Shown: one piece after another, positions 32,539 through 41,432 of the stretch
How positions within the stretch are numbered: the first letter of the stretch is position 1
Layout of the letters: each line of letters begins with the position of its first letter
DNA from: Acetobacterium sp.
GTDB lineage: Bacteria; Bacillota; Clostridia; Eubacteriales; Eubacteriaceae
DNA: 64,000 bases
Direction of reading: 5' to 3'
NCBI RefSeq assembly: GCF_030652775.1
Contig: NZ_JAUSPS010000011.1
Coordinates: 26,201-90,200 of the forward strand
Notes under the pieces: model-generated
Told to the model about the DNA's origin: nothing
Databases searched by the model: none
The model's input: only the letters and a program-made list of their open reading frames with translations
Translations under genes and position numbers: made by a program

Positions 32539-33459
32539 TTAATAAACTGATATTAACCCGACTAAAAAAAGGGTTGTCAGTATTAAAAACACCTTGATGA
32601 ATTGATCCTGACGCACTGCTAATTCCGCATCCTTAAGCTGATTTTCATGGGACAGATCCCAGAGAATCTCATCAAAATTGCTGTATCGCTGATGGGGTTT
32701 GACGGCAATGGCTTTCGTCAGCACCTGCGTGATTTCCTCCGGGACTGTTTCGCTCAGTTTTTTCTCCATCGTTGCAAAACTTTCCAGCGGAGTGGTTTTC
32801 ATGTTTTCCGGTTTTTTGCCCGTCGCAACATAATACATGGTGGCACCAAATCCATAAATATCGGTTTGTGCTGTCCCCACCTTTTTTGTAAAACGCTCCG
32901 GTGCGGTGAAGGACAAGGTTCCAAAAACCTTTTTATCGGCCTGGTCAACTTGTTCTTTTTTGCGAGCTAGACCAAAATCGATAATTTTTATTTCACAGTC
33001 GTGGGTCAGCATCATATTATCCGGCTTGACATCCCGATGAATTAACCCCTGCTTATGTAAATAGTCAAGGGTTGCCGCCATGCTCTCCATCCAGATTCGC
33101 AGATATTCTTCTCTGATTTTACCGCACTTTCGGATCACCAGACTGAGAGGCTCCCCCCGGATATATTCCTGAACCATATAAACATAGTCTTCATCCTCTG
33201 TGACTGCTATGATTTTGGGAATCCCGGGGTAATCCAGACCCTTCATCACATCGGCCTCGCGCATGAAATCTAATTTATTGTCGTTATAGGCTTCCTTATC
33301 CAGTACTTTCAAGGCAAAATCAGCCGTTTCCACGCCATTGCTTTGGACATGAAAAACACAGCCCATTCCCCCATTGCCCAACATTTTTATAATCTGGTAT
33401 TGCTGGTCAAATACACTTCTGATTTTTTCTTCAATTTTTGCAACCTTTTCTTTTTTCAT
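32539..33459 (-). CDS. Hanks-type Ser/Thr protein kinase, membrane-anchored, no PASTA
   Basis: A 306-aa kinase. The glycine loop is LGNGGMGCVF, the ATP Lys is 51 in FALKVLD, the catalytic loop is HRDVKPDN (141-148), DFGLA is at 161-165, and the activation segment ends GTLSFTAPERF. A single membrane segment forms the extreme C-terminus (about 286-305), so the kinase domain is cytoplasmic and, unlike PknB/PrkC, there is no extracellular PASTA sensor. The ribosome site is AGGGG close to the ATG. It is the first gene of the kinase-FHA-TEAL protein-VanY unit. Confidence 0.93.
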   Translation of the reverse strand: MKKEKVAKIEEKIRSVFDQQYQIIKMLGNGGMGCVFHVQSNGVETADFALKVLDKEAYNDNKLDFMREADVMKGLDYPGIPKIIAVTEDEDYVYMVQEYIRGEPLSLVIRKCGKIREEYLRIWMESMAATLDYLHKQGLIHRDVKPDNMMLTHDCEIKIIDFGLARKKEQVDQADKKVFGTLSFTAPERFTKKVGTAQTDIYGFGATMYYVATGKKPENMKTTPLESFATMEKKLSETVPEEITQVLTKAIAVKPHQRYSNFDEILWDLSHENQLKDAELAVRQDQFIKVFLILTTLFLVGLISVY

Positions 33460-33795
33460 CGCCCCTGCCGACCCATCCTATTATTCCTTCATATTTTCTC
33501 TAAAAGCTACTGAATTTAATCCATGCGCCCCAATATGAGACTTGCAGACGTTTTCTCTGCGCTTTTTTAACCAATTGAATAAACTGTATCTTTGTTTTTT
33601 ATGTACGAATACATTGTAACTTTTATAACCACAGATGGCAAGATGTGGCAACCTGTGTGCCAGATTATTTTGCAAAATATAGAAACTGTTTGCCGTCTGC
33701 CATTAACCAATCATCAACACTCAAAACGATTGCTTTTCAGTCGTCCTATCGTCGCAAAGACATCACTGTTGTTAAAATAATCCTCGATCACGCTG
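33460..33795. other. Gene-free stretch upstream of the kinase and SGNH genes
   Basis: AT-rich sequence with short apparent ORFs on both strands that lack ribosome sites. It must contain the divergent promoters, but only one, for the plus-strand gene, is visible with any support. Confidence 0.4.
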
Positions 33796-33824
33796 TTTAC
33801 AAATGTCTTTTACAGGTATAAACT
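33796..33824 (+). promoter_or_regulatory. Possible promoter of the ChW/SGNH hydrolase gene
   Basis: TTTACA (33796-33801) and TAAACT (33819-33824), 17 nt apart. Both boxes are imperfect. The leader to the ATG would be about 120 nt, long enough for a structured RNA, but I recognise none. Confidence 0.35.
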
Positions 33825-33945
33825 ATCAGTATAAGTGCCTGACTCAAATATTTTTTGAGGATGAGCCTTGCCTTTCGCTCTTTGGGGCGGATGGCAGATG
33901 CGTATTTTCTATAACCCCCAAATCGATCCAGAGAAAGGAAACAAA

Positions 33946-35286
33946 ATGAAAACAAGTATTTTCAGATCCATCACCGGCCGTCTTCTGATTCTCCTGCTAC
34001 TGCTATCAATGATTTTTTCAACCAGCGTTTTTGCTGCAGTTGATTCAAACAGTAATGAAGCAAGCAACGATCCCACCATTGATACACAAGCCACCGGCGA
34101 CATTGGCGTTCAGTATCGGGGCCATGTCCAGAATAAAGGCGATGTTCCGTTGCCAGTAGGCAACTTCGTTACCGGGCCTAATGAACTGGGCTCCCGCAGC
34201 GAGGGGCTCCGCCTGGAAGGTCTCCGGATTGAACTCACCGGCGCTGTCCCCAGCGGTGCCGGGATCAGCTATGAGGTTCATGTCCAGAATAAAGGCTGGA
34301 TGGGTACAGTGCAAAACGGTGATTTTGCCGGAACTACCGGAGCTGGTCTGCGGATTGAGGCCATCAAAATCAATCTGACCGGTCTTGACGGCTACGAGGT
34401 CTATTACCGTGGCCACGTCCAAAACAAAGGCAATATTCCGGATGTCGATAACACCTGGGGTTGGGTTAAGAACGGCGCCGAGTTAGGAACAACCGGTGAA
34501 AGCCTGCGTCTGGAATCGATCGAGATAAAAATCGTCAAAACTGAAACCTATACTGCGCTTGGTGACTCCATCGCCTATGGGATGAGTGCCACCCCCGGCT
34601 CCGGTTATGTCAATCTTTTCTATAACGACTTAAAAGGGATTAGCGGAAATGAAGACCTGACCCTGGTTAATCTGGGTGTCCCGGGTTACGCCTCCAGTCA
34701 GCTGTTAAATCAACTTCAGAACGATCCCGCAACCATTGCTGCCCTCAGCAAAGCCAAGGTGATTACCGTCAGTGTCGGCGGCAACAATATCCTCGCACCA
34801 GTCATTGCAAGTCTGGCGGTTGCCTTTCAGCTCGATCCAGCATCACCGACTTTCGCAGCTGATCTGGCCGCCGCATTAACTCAACCCGGTGCCCAAGATA
34901 TCATTACGGCCGCTCTGCCAACAATTCAGACCAATGTCACTGCCAGTGTCACCCAGTTTGGTACCGATTGGCCGCAGATTGTCGCCACCATCAAAACCCT
35001 GTCACCCCAGGCGGATATTGTCGTGACGACCCTGTACGATCCCATCAGCTCCCAGGATCCTCTATTTGCGGTATTTGATCCGGCTATCCAGACCATTAAT
35101 ACCGTCATTAAGACCCCCGGTGCCGGTTATAAGGTAGCTGATGTCTACACCGCCTTTGCCACCTACCAGGGCAGTGAACCGTTGGTTAATTTCAACTGGT
35201 ACATCGGCAATCTGGATCCTCATCCCACCACCGCCGGCCACGAGTTGATTTACCAGTGCCATCTTAATGCCGGATTTATCGACTAG
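33946..35286 (+). CDS. Secreted SGNH/GDSL hydrolase with three N-terminal ChW repeats
   Basis: A 446-aa exported protein with a signal peptide (about 1-32, ending VFAAV). Three ChW repeats follow (about 45-205), each with HVQNKG and a G-x-R-x-E-x-[IL] tail such as GLRLEGLRIELTG; ChW domains are clostridial surface modules that bind cell wall or host ligands. The SGNH hydrolase domain has GDSIAYG (nucleophile Ser), VGGNN, and DPHPTTAGH (catalytic Asp and His). It probably deacylates lipids or polysaccharides outside the cell. The ATG at 33946 follows GAAAGG; upstream in-frame codons do not form a signal peptide. Confidence 0.92.
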   Translation: MKTSIFRSITGRLLILLLLLSMIFSTSVFAAVDSNSNEASNDPTIDTQATGDIGVQYRGHVQNKGDVPLPVGNFVTGPNELGSRSEGLRLEGLRIELTGAVPSGAGISYEVHVQNKGWMGTVQNGDFAGTTGAGLRIEAIKINLTGLDGYEVYYRGHVQNKGNIPDVDNTWGWVKNGAELGTTGESLRLESIEIKIVKTETYTALGDSIAYGMSATPGSGYVNLFYNDLKGISGNEDLTLVNLGVPGYASSQLLNQLQNDPATIAALSKAKVITVSVGGNNILAPVIASLAVAFQLDPASPTFAADLAAALTQPGAQDIITAALPTIQTNVTASVTQFGTDWPQIVATIKTLSPQADIVVTTLYDPISSQDPLFAVFDPAIQTINTVIKTPGAGYKVADVYTAFATYQGSEPLVNFNWYIGNLDPHPTTAGHELIYQCHLNAGFID

Positions 35287-35295
35287 AATGTCTAA

Positions 35296-35325
35296 TTGAA
35301 GCGATTTTAACCGCTTCAATTTTCT
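35296..35325 (+). terminator. Terminator after the SGNH hydrolase gene
   Basis: TTGAAGCG / CGCTTCAA with a following TTTTC run. Confidence 0.75.
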
Positions 35326-35393
35326 GATAAATCATCGTTGTATCAACTAAATCACGATTTGAACTAAATATAAAAAATACCAATATAAATTTA

Positions 35394-35438
35394 AATGCGA
35401 TGAAAGTTAAGTGATTTAACTTCCATCGCATTTTTTAT
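35394..35438. terminator. Second hairpin between convergent genes
   Basis: ATGCGATG / CATCGCAT with inner AAGTTAA / TTAACTT and a TTTTTT run on the plus strand. Confidence 0.75.
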
Positions 35439-35496
35439 TAACGTAATTATTTAGTGAATCGAAAGTACTTCAATTACCTGCTTACAGATAATCGTT

Positions 35497-36660
35497 CTAT
35501 AATCTCATAAAGCGCTTAATCAAAAACCGGGTGGGCTTATAATAAAAGCCTTCCATGGTTTTGGCAACTGTCACTAGTTCGTCTCTGATCTTGATATTCT
35601 GAGGGCAATGATTTTCGCATTTACCGCATTTTGAACAAAGTGAGGCATTACTGGTTTGGCTCTTGACACTGGTTTGCATGATATACTTGCTGAAGGCCGC
35701 CGTTTTGCCTTCAATTTCGCGATCATTATAAATTGAGAAGCAGGTGGGAATATCAACCCCCTTGGGACATGGCAGGCAGTAATTGCATCCGGTACAGGGG
35801 ATTTTGATCTTTTCGCTTAATATTTGCGTAACCTGATTAAACAACTTAAAGTCAGCGTCAGTAAAGGCATTGGCTTCCGCTTGGGCAGCCACTCTAATGT
35901 TCTCTTCAACCATCGCCTGAGAATTCATACCCGACAAAACGACGGTGACTTCCGGATGATTCCAGATCCATCGGAAAGCCCACTCCGCTGGTGAACGCTT
36001 GACAGCAGCCTGATCCCAGACCTGATAAACTTCCTTGGGCAGATTGGTGACCAGCTTTCCACCTCTTAAAGGTTCCATGACCATTACCGGCAGCCCTTTG
36101 GCGGCGGCATATTCCAGCCCCTCTTTGCCGGCCTGTTTGTTTTCATCCAGGAAATTGTATTGGATCATGCAGAATTCCCAATCATAGACATCCACCAGCT
36201 TTTTAAATTCGTCCCGGCCGCCGTGGTAAGAGAAGCCGATATTGATAATCTGACCGGCCTGTTTCTTTTCCTCGATCCATTTCAGAATCCCTAAATTGAC
36301 CAGCCGTGTCCAGATATTAACATCTGTCAGCATATGCAGAAAATAGTAGTCAATATGGTCGGTTTGCAGCCGCTCCAGTTCAGCATTAAAAATCTTGTCA
36401 AGGTCTTCATATTTCTTCACCAGATACGGGGGCATCTTGGTGGCGATTTTTACCCGGTCACGATAACCTTTTGCCAGCACCCGGCCTAAGATCGCTTCGC
36501 TCTTAGGATAAATATAAGCGGTATCAAAATAATTAACGCCATTCTCAATGGCATAGATAATCTGTTTTTCAACCTCGTTTTCATCTTTGGCAAAGCGCAT
36601 ACAGCCAAATCCCAGAGCCGAAAGTTTGTCACCATTTTTAGGATTAATCCGATAATTCAT
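35497..36660 (-). CDS. Aldo/keto reductase with C-terminal ferredoxin-type clusters
   Basis: A 387-aa reductase of the AKR superfamily with a TIM barrel: LGFGCMRF at the start, YFDTAYIYPKSE with the catalytic Tyr, IATKMP, and YYFLHML. The C-terminal part has CTGCNYCLPCPKGVDIP and CSKCGKCENHCPQNI, two ferredoxin-like motifs that point to electron exchange with ferredoxin as well as or instead of NAD(P)H. This form is common in anaerobes. The substrate is unknown. AAGGAG is 7 nt before the ATG. A TetR operator-like palindrome stands upstream, matching one at the adjacent tetR gene. Confidence 0.9.
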   Translation of the reverse strand: MNYRINPKNGDKLSALGFGCMRFAKDENEVEKQIIYAIENGVNYFDTAYIYPKSEAILGRVLAKGYRDRVKIATKMPPYLVKKYEDLDKIFNAELERLQTDHIDYYFLHMLTDVNIWTRLVNLGILKWIEEKKQAGQIINIGFSYHGGRDEFKKLVDVYDWEFCMIQYNFLDENKQAGKEGLEYAAAKGLPVMVMEPLRGGKLVTNLPKEVYQVWDQAAVKRSPAEWAFRWIWNHPEVTVVLSGMNSQAMVEENIRVAAQAEANAFTDADFKLFNQVTQILSEKIKIPCTGCNYCLPCPKGVDIPTCFSIYNDREIEGKTAAFSKYIMQTSVKSQTSNASLCSKCGKCENHCPQNIKIRDELVTVAKTMEGFYYKPTRFLIKRFMRL

Positions 36661-36771
36661 TTTGTATCTCCTTCATCAATTTTATTTATGATCGCCGCTG
36701 AGCAGTTCGCTCATTCGTATCGGTCTGTTTTATTTAATCGCCCTTGCTTGGCTGGCACAACCCTGTCAAAA

Positions 36772-36785
36772 TGACTGATTAGTCA
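36772..36785. promoter_or_regulatory. Putative TetR operator upstream of the aldo/keto reductase gene
   Basis: TGACT-GATT-AGTCA, extended to an 18-nt near-palindrome (36770-36787). The same TGACT-N4-AGTCA arrangement occurs in the tetR promoter at 37435-37448. Confidence 0.65.
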
Positions 36786-36802
36786 TTCATTTGTAAAAAA
36801 AA

Positions 36803-37363
36803 TTAATTTTTTATGCTGTCCCATAGAAAATTAAATGATGTTTCCAAAAAAATCTCATCTGCCGCCAGACTGGGATTGTCAATAAAATAATAGGTATTCG
36901 CATTGAGGATACCCATCAGCAGATTGCTCATATAATCCAGATTGACCTTTTTAATAATCTCCTGCTCAATCCCTTCAGCAATTATCTCCATAATGTTATT
37001 GAACTTGCTTAATCCTTCTTTCCGGGTGGTTTCGCCGATGCAGGATGCATTGCAGAACTGCTGAAAAAAAAGAAACTCATCAGTATGATCTAGACTCCAG
37101 CCGATATAATTAATATAAATTCGCTTCAGCTTGCTTCTAAAGGTGGTCTCCTGCTCCAGCCCATAGGATAAGCGCCGAGTCAGGGATTCTTTGCAGTTCA
37201 AATAAAGCACATTGATCAGTTCTTCTTTGTTTCTAAAATAGTTGAACAATGTCCCGGTGGCTACTCCGGCTTCTTTGGTAATCCGAGCGGTCGGGGTATT
37301 ATCAAATCCGTATTGATTAAAAAGTTTTAAGGCTGCTTGTAATATTCTGTCTCGCTTATCCAA
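36803..37363 (-). CDS. TetR family transcriptional regulator
   Basis: A 186-aa repressor with an N-terminal helix-turn-helix (about 5-50): ILQAALKLFNQYGFDNTPTA, then ITKEAGVATGTLFNYFRNKEELI. The C-terminal ligand domain is unassigned. The start is TTG at 37363, 6 nt after AGGAGG. Two copies of TGACT-N4-AGTCA, one in its own promoter and one before the aldo/keto reductase gene, indicate autorepression and control of the reductase. The ligand is unknown. Confidence 0.92.
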   Translation of the reverse strand: MDKRDRILQAALKLFNQYGFDNTPTARITKEAGVATGTLFNYFRNKEELINVLYLNCKESLTRRLSYGLEQETTFRSKLKRIYINYIGWSLDHTDEFLFFQQFCNASCIGETTRKEGLSKFNNIMEIIAEGIEQEIIKKVNLDYMSNLLMGILNANTYYFIDNPSLAADEIFLETSFNFLWDSIKN

Positions 37364-37420
37364 TCATTGCCTCCTGATCCTCATCTCTTTATATCTTAAT
37401 GCCTTTGATTCGTTATCATT

Positions 37421-37449
37421 ATTATAAATCACAATGACTAAACAGTCAA
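37421..37449 (-). promoter_or_regulatory. tetR promoter with overlapping operator
   Basis: Minus-strand TTGACT (37449-37444), 17-nt spacer and TATAAT (37426-37421). The palindrome TGACT-AAAC-AGTCA (37435-37448) covers the -35 and spacer, where a bound repressor would block polymerase. Confidence 0.8.
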
Positions 37450-37715
37450 TCTTATTTTTTTGATAACCGGCAGGCTTGTTAATTTCCTGCCTGATTTATT
37501 ATTCCTCGCTGTCATCCAGAGTCGCACTTTTGAAGTAGTTTAGATGGCGTCGCAGTTTTCTGGATTATTCGATTGAAAGCTCACCAGCTTCATACATCCG
37601 TACTTTTTTATTATATTACCGCATTATCCATATTTTCTCAAAAATCCTAATCTTTCGATAAAATCGCCCGGAGTGCTTCGGATTCACTATGCAGTGTATT
37701 TTTTCATCCATTTCT

Positions 37716-37744
37716 TTGTATATAAATTCATTCTGTGCTATAAT
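37716..37744 (+). promoter_or_regulatory. Promoter of the putP-like gene
   Basis: TTGTAT (37716-37721), 17-nt spacer, TATAAT (37739-37744), 28 nt before the ATG. Confidence 0.75.
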
Positions 37745-37772
37745 ACATTGAATTTAATTTAGGAGGAAAAGA

Positions 37773-39332
37773 ATGAGTACTGATAACATTCAAATACTGA
37801 TCGCCATGATCATTTACATCGCGGCGATACTCGGTATCGGCGTCTATTTTTTAAAGATCGCCAACGCAAACAGTGACAATTATTTTATCGGCGGCCGTTC
37901 CCTGGGACCCTGGGTAGCGGCAATGAGTGCAGAAGCATCCGACATGAGCGGTTGGCTTTTGATGGGATTACCTGGTGTGGCCTACTGGTGCGGCTGGAGC
38001 GACGCCTTCTGGACCGCTTTGGGTTTGGCCTTGGGAACCTACCTGAACTGGAAGATTACCGCCAAACGTTTGCGTAATTATTCTTCCATTGCCGGTGATG
38101 CCATCACGATTCCAGAATATTTCAGTAATCGCTTCAAAGAAAACAAGAAAGTCATCATGCTGATTGCTTCGGTTTTTATTCTGGTTTTCTTTACGGTCTA
38201 CGCCGCCAGCTGTTTTGTTACTGTGGGTAAACTGTTTAATTCACTCTTTGGCATTCAATACCAGGTTGTTATGATCGCAGGTGCATGTTTTGTTATTTTA
38301 TATACCTTATTAGGCGGCTTCCTGGCTGAAAGTGTTTCCGACTTTATGCAGGGAATCATCATGATCATTGCGCTGGCGTTAGTGCTTGTTATGGGTGTTA
38401 ACGCAGCCGGCGGATTTAATGCGATCATGGTCAATATCCAGAATATTCCTGGTTTCTTTGATTTCTTCGGCATTGCCAACCCCACCGTGGTCGACGGAAC
38501 GCAACAGGTATTGGCCGGTAATCCGGTCTTTGGCCCAGCCCTCCCTTACACCTTCCTAACCATCATCTCCACGATGTCCTGGGGTCTTGGCTATTTCGGT
38601 GTTCCCCAGGTATTACTGCGGTTTATTGCCATCCGAGATGCCTCTGAGATACCAAAAGCGCGACGGATTGCCACCACCTGGTGTGTAGTTTCACTGTTTG
38701 CCGCCGTTATTATCGGTCTGATCGGTCGGGTTTTATTCCCCACCGAACTGCTGACACCAAGCGGAGCGGAAAGCATTTTTATCGTCATGTCCACCAATCT
38801 GCTGCCACCATTGATCGCCGGATTTGTTATGGCCGGAATATTGGCAGCAACCATGAGTTCATCGGACTCCTACCTGTTGATTGCGGCATCGGCTTTTTCT
38901 AAAAATATTTATGAGGGCATTCTCAAAAAAGATGCCACCGATAAAGAAATCATGCGGGTTTCTCATATCACCCTGATTGCCGTTTCAGTCATCGGTATTC
39001 TCCTGGCTCTGGATGAAACCAGTGTGATCTTTAATATCGTCTCCTTTGCCTGGGCCGGTTTTGGTGCCACCTTTGGACCGCTGATGCTCTTCTCGCTGTT
39101 CTGGAAACGAACTAACCGCGAAGGTGCCATTGCCGGAATGCTTGCCGGTGGCGGGATGGTCTTTATCTGGCGGCTTTTCATCAAACCATTAGGCGGCGTT
39201 TTCGGGATTTACGAACTGCTGCCCGCCTTCTTAGTCTCCTGTGCCTTTATCGTGGCGGTTTCTCTGATGACCAAAGAACCCTCTCAAGAAATCCAGGATG
39301 AATTTGAACAGGCTAAGGCCGCTTCAATTTAA
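37773..39332 (+). CDS. putP: Sodium/solute symporter, PutP-like (sodium:proline)
   Basis: A 519-aa SSS family transporter with about 13 membrane segments. It shows YFIGGRSLGPWVAAMSAEASDMSGWLL across the first discontinuous helix, which forms the Na+ and substrate site in PutP, and later ILAATMSSSDSYLLIAAS, which contains the Ser/Thr Na2 site. Length and these signatures match PutP closely, so proline is the likely substrate, though other compounds are possible. AGGAGG is 6 nt before the ATG. It is monocistronic with its own promoter and terminator. Confidence 0.88.
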   Translation: MSTDNIQILIAMIIYIAAILGIGVYFLKIANANSDNYFIGGRSLGPWVAAMSAEASDMSGWLLMGLPGVAYWCGWSDAFWTALGLALGTYLNWKITAKRLRNYSSIAGDAITIPEYFSNRFKENKKVIMLIASVFILVFFTVYAASCFVTVGKLFNSLFGIQYQVVMIAGACFVILYTLLGGFLAESVSDFMQGIIMIIALALVLVMGVNAAGGFNAIMVNIQNIPGFFDFFGIANPTVVDGTQQVLAGNPVFGPALPYTFLTIISTMSWGLGYFGVPQVLLRFIAIRDASEIPKARRIATTWCVVSLFAAVIIGLIGRVLFPTELLTPSGAESIFIVMSTNLLPPLIAGFVMAGILAATMSSSDSYLLIAASAFSKNIYEGILKKDATDKEIMRVSHITLIAVSVIGILLALDETSVIFNIVSFAWAGFGATFGPLMLFSLFWKRTNREGAIAGMLAGGGMVFIWRLFIKPLGGVFGIYELLPAFLVSCAFIVAVSLMTKEPSQEIQDEFEQAKAASI

Positions 39333-39374
39333 TTATGTTATTTAAATGAAGTTAATTAAATGCGTTAAAAAAAC

Positions 39375-39405
39375 AAAGCCAGCTGAAAAGCTGGCTTTTG
39401 TTTTG
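39375..39405 (+). terminator. Terminator after the putP-like gene
   Basis: AAAGCCAGCT / AGCTGGCTTT with a GAAA-like loop and TTGTTTT. Confidence 0.85.
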
Positions 39406-39448
39406 TGACATGTTTTGTCACAAAATATTAATTTTGCGACAAAACATG
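39400..39448. repeat. Overlapping alternative hairpins
   Basis: TTTTGTGACA / TGTCACAAAA (39400-39424) and ATGTTTTGTC / GACAAAACAT (39411-39448) share the segment TGTTTTGTCACAAAA, so only one can form at a time. This lies just past a terminator; no function is evident. Confidence 0.45.
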
Positions 39449-39492
39449 CATAGCGTTATTCGATCAAAGGTACTAAAACCTAGTTCGCAGTT

Positions 39493-39909
39493 TCAGACAC
39501 CTGTCTTCTGCTCAATCTCGGTGACGCAGGTGGTTTTGATGGTTTCCACCAGAAACTGCAGGGCATCAATCACATGGGGGCGAATATCACCGCCAATGAG
39601 GACAAACATAATATCACCGCCCAGCTCCAGCTGACCTTCGTTAAGCCAGACCCGAGCATGGAAGATCCCGTCCATTTTTTTTGTAGCTTCAATCGCCGCT
39701 GCCACCTTTTCGGCATCATAAAAAAATTCCATGCCGGTGACCAGCGAACCATCATCCAGCCCCTGTCGTACCTTGGCTTTGGGAGTTTGGCGGACAGTGC
39801 CGTTATGAACCAGATACATGCCTTCCTGTAAGGCCTCGGGATCATTTTTGGCTTCTCTCAACCAACCATCAATAGATGGCGCCGTCTTTTTTGTATTTTC
39901 ATTATTCAA
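39493..39909 (-). CDS. MoaE-like molybdopterin synthase large-subunit protein
   Basis: A 138-aa protein resembling MoaE, the catalytic subunit of molybdopterin synthase. The C-terminal half ARVWLNEGQLELGGDIMFV followed by GGDIRPHVIDALQFLVETIKT matches the family pattern H/A-R-x-G-x-L-x-x-G-D plus the dimer helix. The N-terminal 20 residues are an extension. The start is TTG at 39909 with GGAG upstream; the near ATG is out of frame. No moaD or other cofactor gene is near, so a role outside molybdopterin synthesis is possible. Confidence 0.7.
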   Translation of the reverse strand: MNNENTKKTAPSIDGWLREAKNDPEALQEGMYLVHNGTVRQTPKAKVRQGLDDGSLVTGMEFFYDAEKVAAAIEATKKMDGIFHARVWLNEGQLELGGDIMFVLIGGDIRPHVIDALQFLVETIKTTCVTEIEQKTGV

Positions 39910-40294
39910 TCGCAGTTACTCCTTTATTTTTGTCGTTGTGTTGGTAAATCCTTTTACAATCGCACTCTGCAATCATCCCGCTGTCATATTTTAAAGCTCC
40001 AAACCGACAGGATCGATCCATAAAATCATAAATTCGAGATAATCTACTTTACCATATCCAGTCAGAATCTCAAAGTATTTGTTGCAGATAATAATCCATC
40101 GCAAATCTGTTGTTTCTGATTTGCTTTTACAAATAGTATTTGGTATCATAAGATTGATAGAATAGTACAAATCGATAAAAAGGCGGATGAAAAGATGAGC
40201 ACAGCATTATTATATATAGAATCAAATATCCAATCAGTTTCACCATCAATTATTTATATCACTTCCACAAGGTCTAAATTGCGGGGGGGACTCA
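39910..40294. other. Gene-free intergenic stretch
   Basis: Divergent intergenic region of about 385 bp. TTTACA (about 40134) and TAAGAT (about 40157) could form the rsmH promoter with 17-nt spacing. Nothing else is recognised. Confidence 0.35.
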
Positions 40295-41344
40295 ATGGAT
40301 AATCAGGAACAAAAACACCAGCGACGCCCCCGCTATAAAGGCACCCACCCCAAAACCTACAAGGATAAATATAAGGAGTTACAGCCCGAAAAATATGCCG
40401 ACACAGTCGAAAAAGTAATGCAAAAAGGCAGTACCCCAGCAGGAATGCACCGCTCTATTTGTGTCAATGAGATCCTCGATTTTTTGGCGATTAAACCCGG
40501 ACAAACCGGTTTGGATGCCACCCTGGGGTTTGGTGGCCATACGCAAGCGATGCTGCAGTGTCTGGATGGCCAGGGTCACCTGTACGCCACCGATGTCGAT
40601 GCCATCGAACTGCCACGAACCCAAAAGCGGCTGGCAGACAACGGTTATGGCTCGGAAATTCTGACCATCCGCCACTTGAACTTTTCCCAAATTGATGAAG
40701 TTGCTTTGGACTCCGGCCCCTTGGATTTTGTTCTGGCTGACTTGGGAGTGTCTTCGATGCAAATTGACAATCCCGAACGGGGTTTTTCCTTTAAGTTTGA
40801 AGGACCATTGGATCTACGACTGAATCCGGAAAATGGCATTTCTGCTGCTGAGCGGTTAAAAACCATTTCTCCTGATGAGTTGACGGGAATGTTCATTGAA
40901 AATGCCGACGAGCCCAATGCCGCTGCTATCGCCAAGGCCATTATCAGCCAGCGAAACAAGGGCATCGAACTGGCAACCACTACTCAGCTCCAGGAGATTA
41001 TTAAAGAAGCCCTGAAATATATTCCCGGCAGCAACAGTAAGGAGTCCATGAAAAAAACCTGTCAGCGATGCTTTCAGGCCTTACGAATCGATGTCAATGA
41101 CGAATACGAAGTCTTATATGATTTTCTGGAAAAACTGCCTGCTGTACTTGCTCCTGGTGGCCGGGTTGCGATCCTGTCCTTTCATTCCGGGGAAGACCGG
41201 CTGGTTAAAAAATCTTTTCAGCGCTTTTTTCGGGAAGGGGTTTACCGTGAGGTGGCTCCCGGCCCGCTTAGGCCCTCAGCCGCAGAATGCCATGCCAATG
41301 GCCGGGCTCGGTCAGCCAAATTACGCTGGGCGATCAAAGCCTGA
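40295..41344 (+). CDS. rsmH: RsmH-like 16S rRNA (cytosine1402-N4)-methyltransferase, isolated copy
   Basis: A 349-aa SAM methyltransferase of the RsmH/MraW family. It has HRSICVNEILDFL (family start), the SAM motif LDATLGFGGHTQAML, DLGVSSMQIDNPERGFSF, and the C-terminal NDEYEVL, SFHSGEDRLVK and AKLRWAIK signatures. It has a 50-residue charged N-terminal extension before the core, and the usual second-position Val-Leu-Leu is replaced. It is not beside ftsL or pbp genes as in the division cluster, so it is probably a second paralogue. The ribosome site is GGGGGG. Confidence 0.85.
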   Translation: MDNQEQKHQRRPRYKGTHPKTYKDKYKELQPEKYADTVEKVMQKGSTPAGMHRSICVNEILDFLAIKPGQTGLDATLGFGGHTQAMLQCLDGQGHLYATDVDAIELPRTQKRLADNGYGSEILTIRHLNFSQIDEVALDSGPLDFVLADLGVSSMQIDNPERGFSFKFEGPLDLRLNPENGISAAERLKTISPDELTGMFIENADEPNAAAIAKAIISQRNKGIELATTTQLQEIIKEALKYIPGSNSKESMKKTCQRCFQALRIDVNDEYEVLYDFLEKLPAVLAPGGRVAILSFHSGEDRLVKKSFQRFFREGVYREVAPGPLRPSAAECHANGRARSAKLRWAIKA

Positions 41345-41432
41345 TTATCCTTTGGGCTTATTTGCCTATGCTATTGCTTTCGTGCCACAAAAACCTCACT
41401 TTGTCCATACAAATGTTGCGGTGAATAGAGAT

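Noticed and set aside
33840..33945. Possible riboswitch in the ChW/SGNH leader
   Set aside because: The leader is long, but I could not match any known class by its conserved core, so no call is made.
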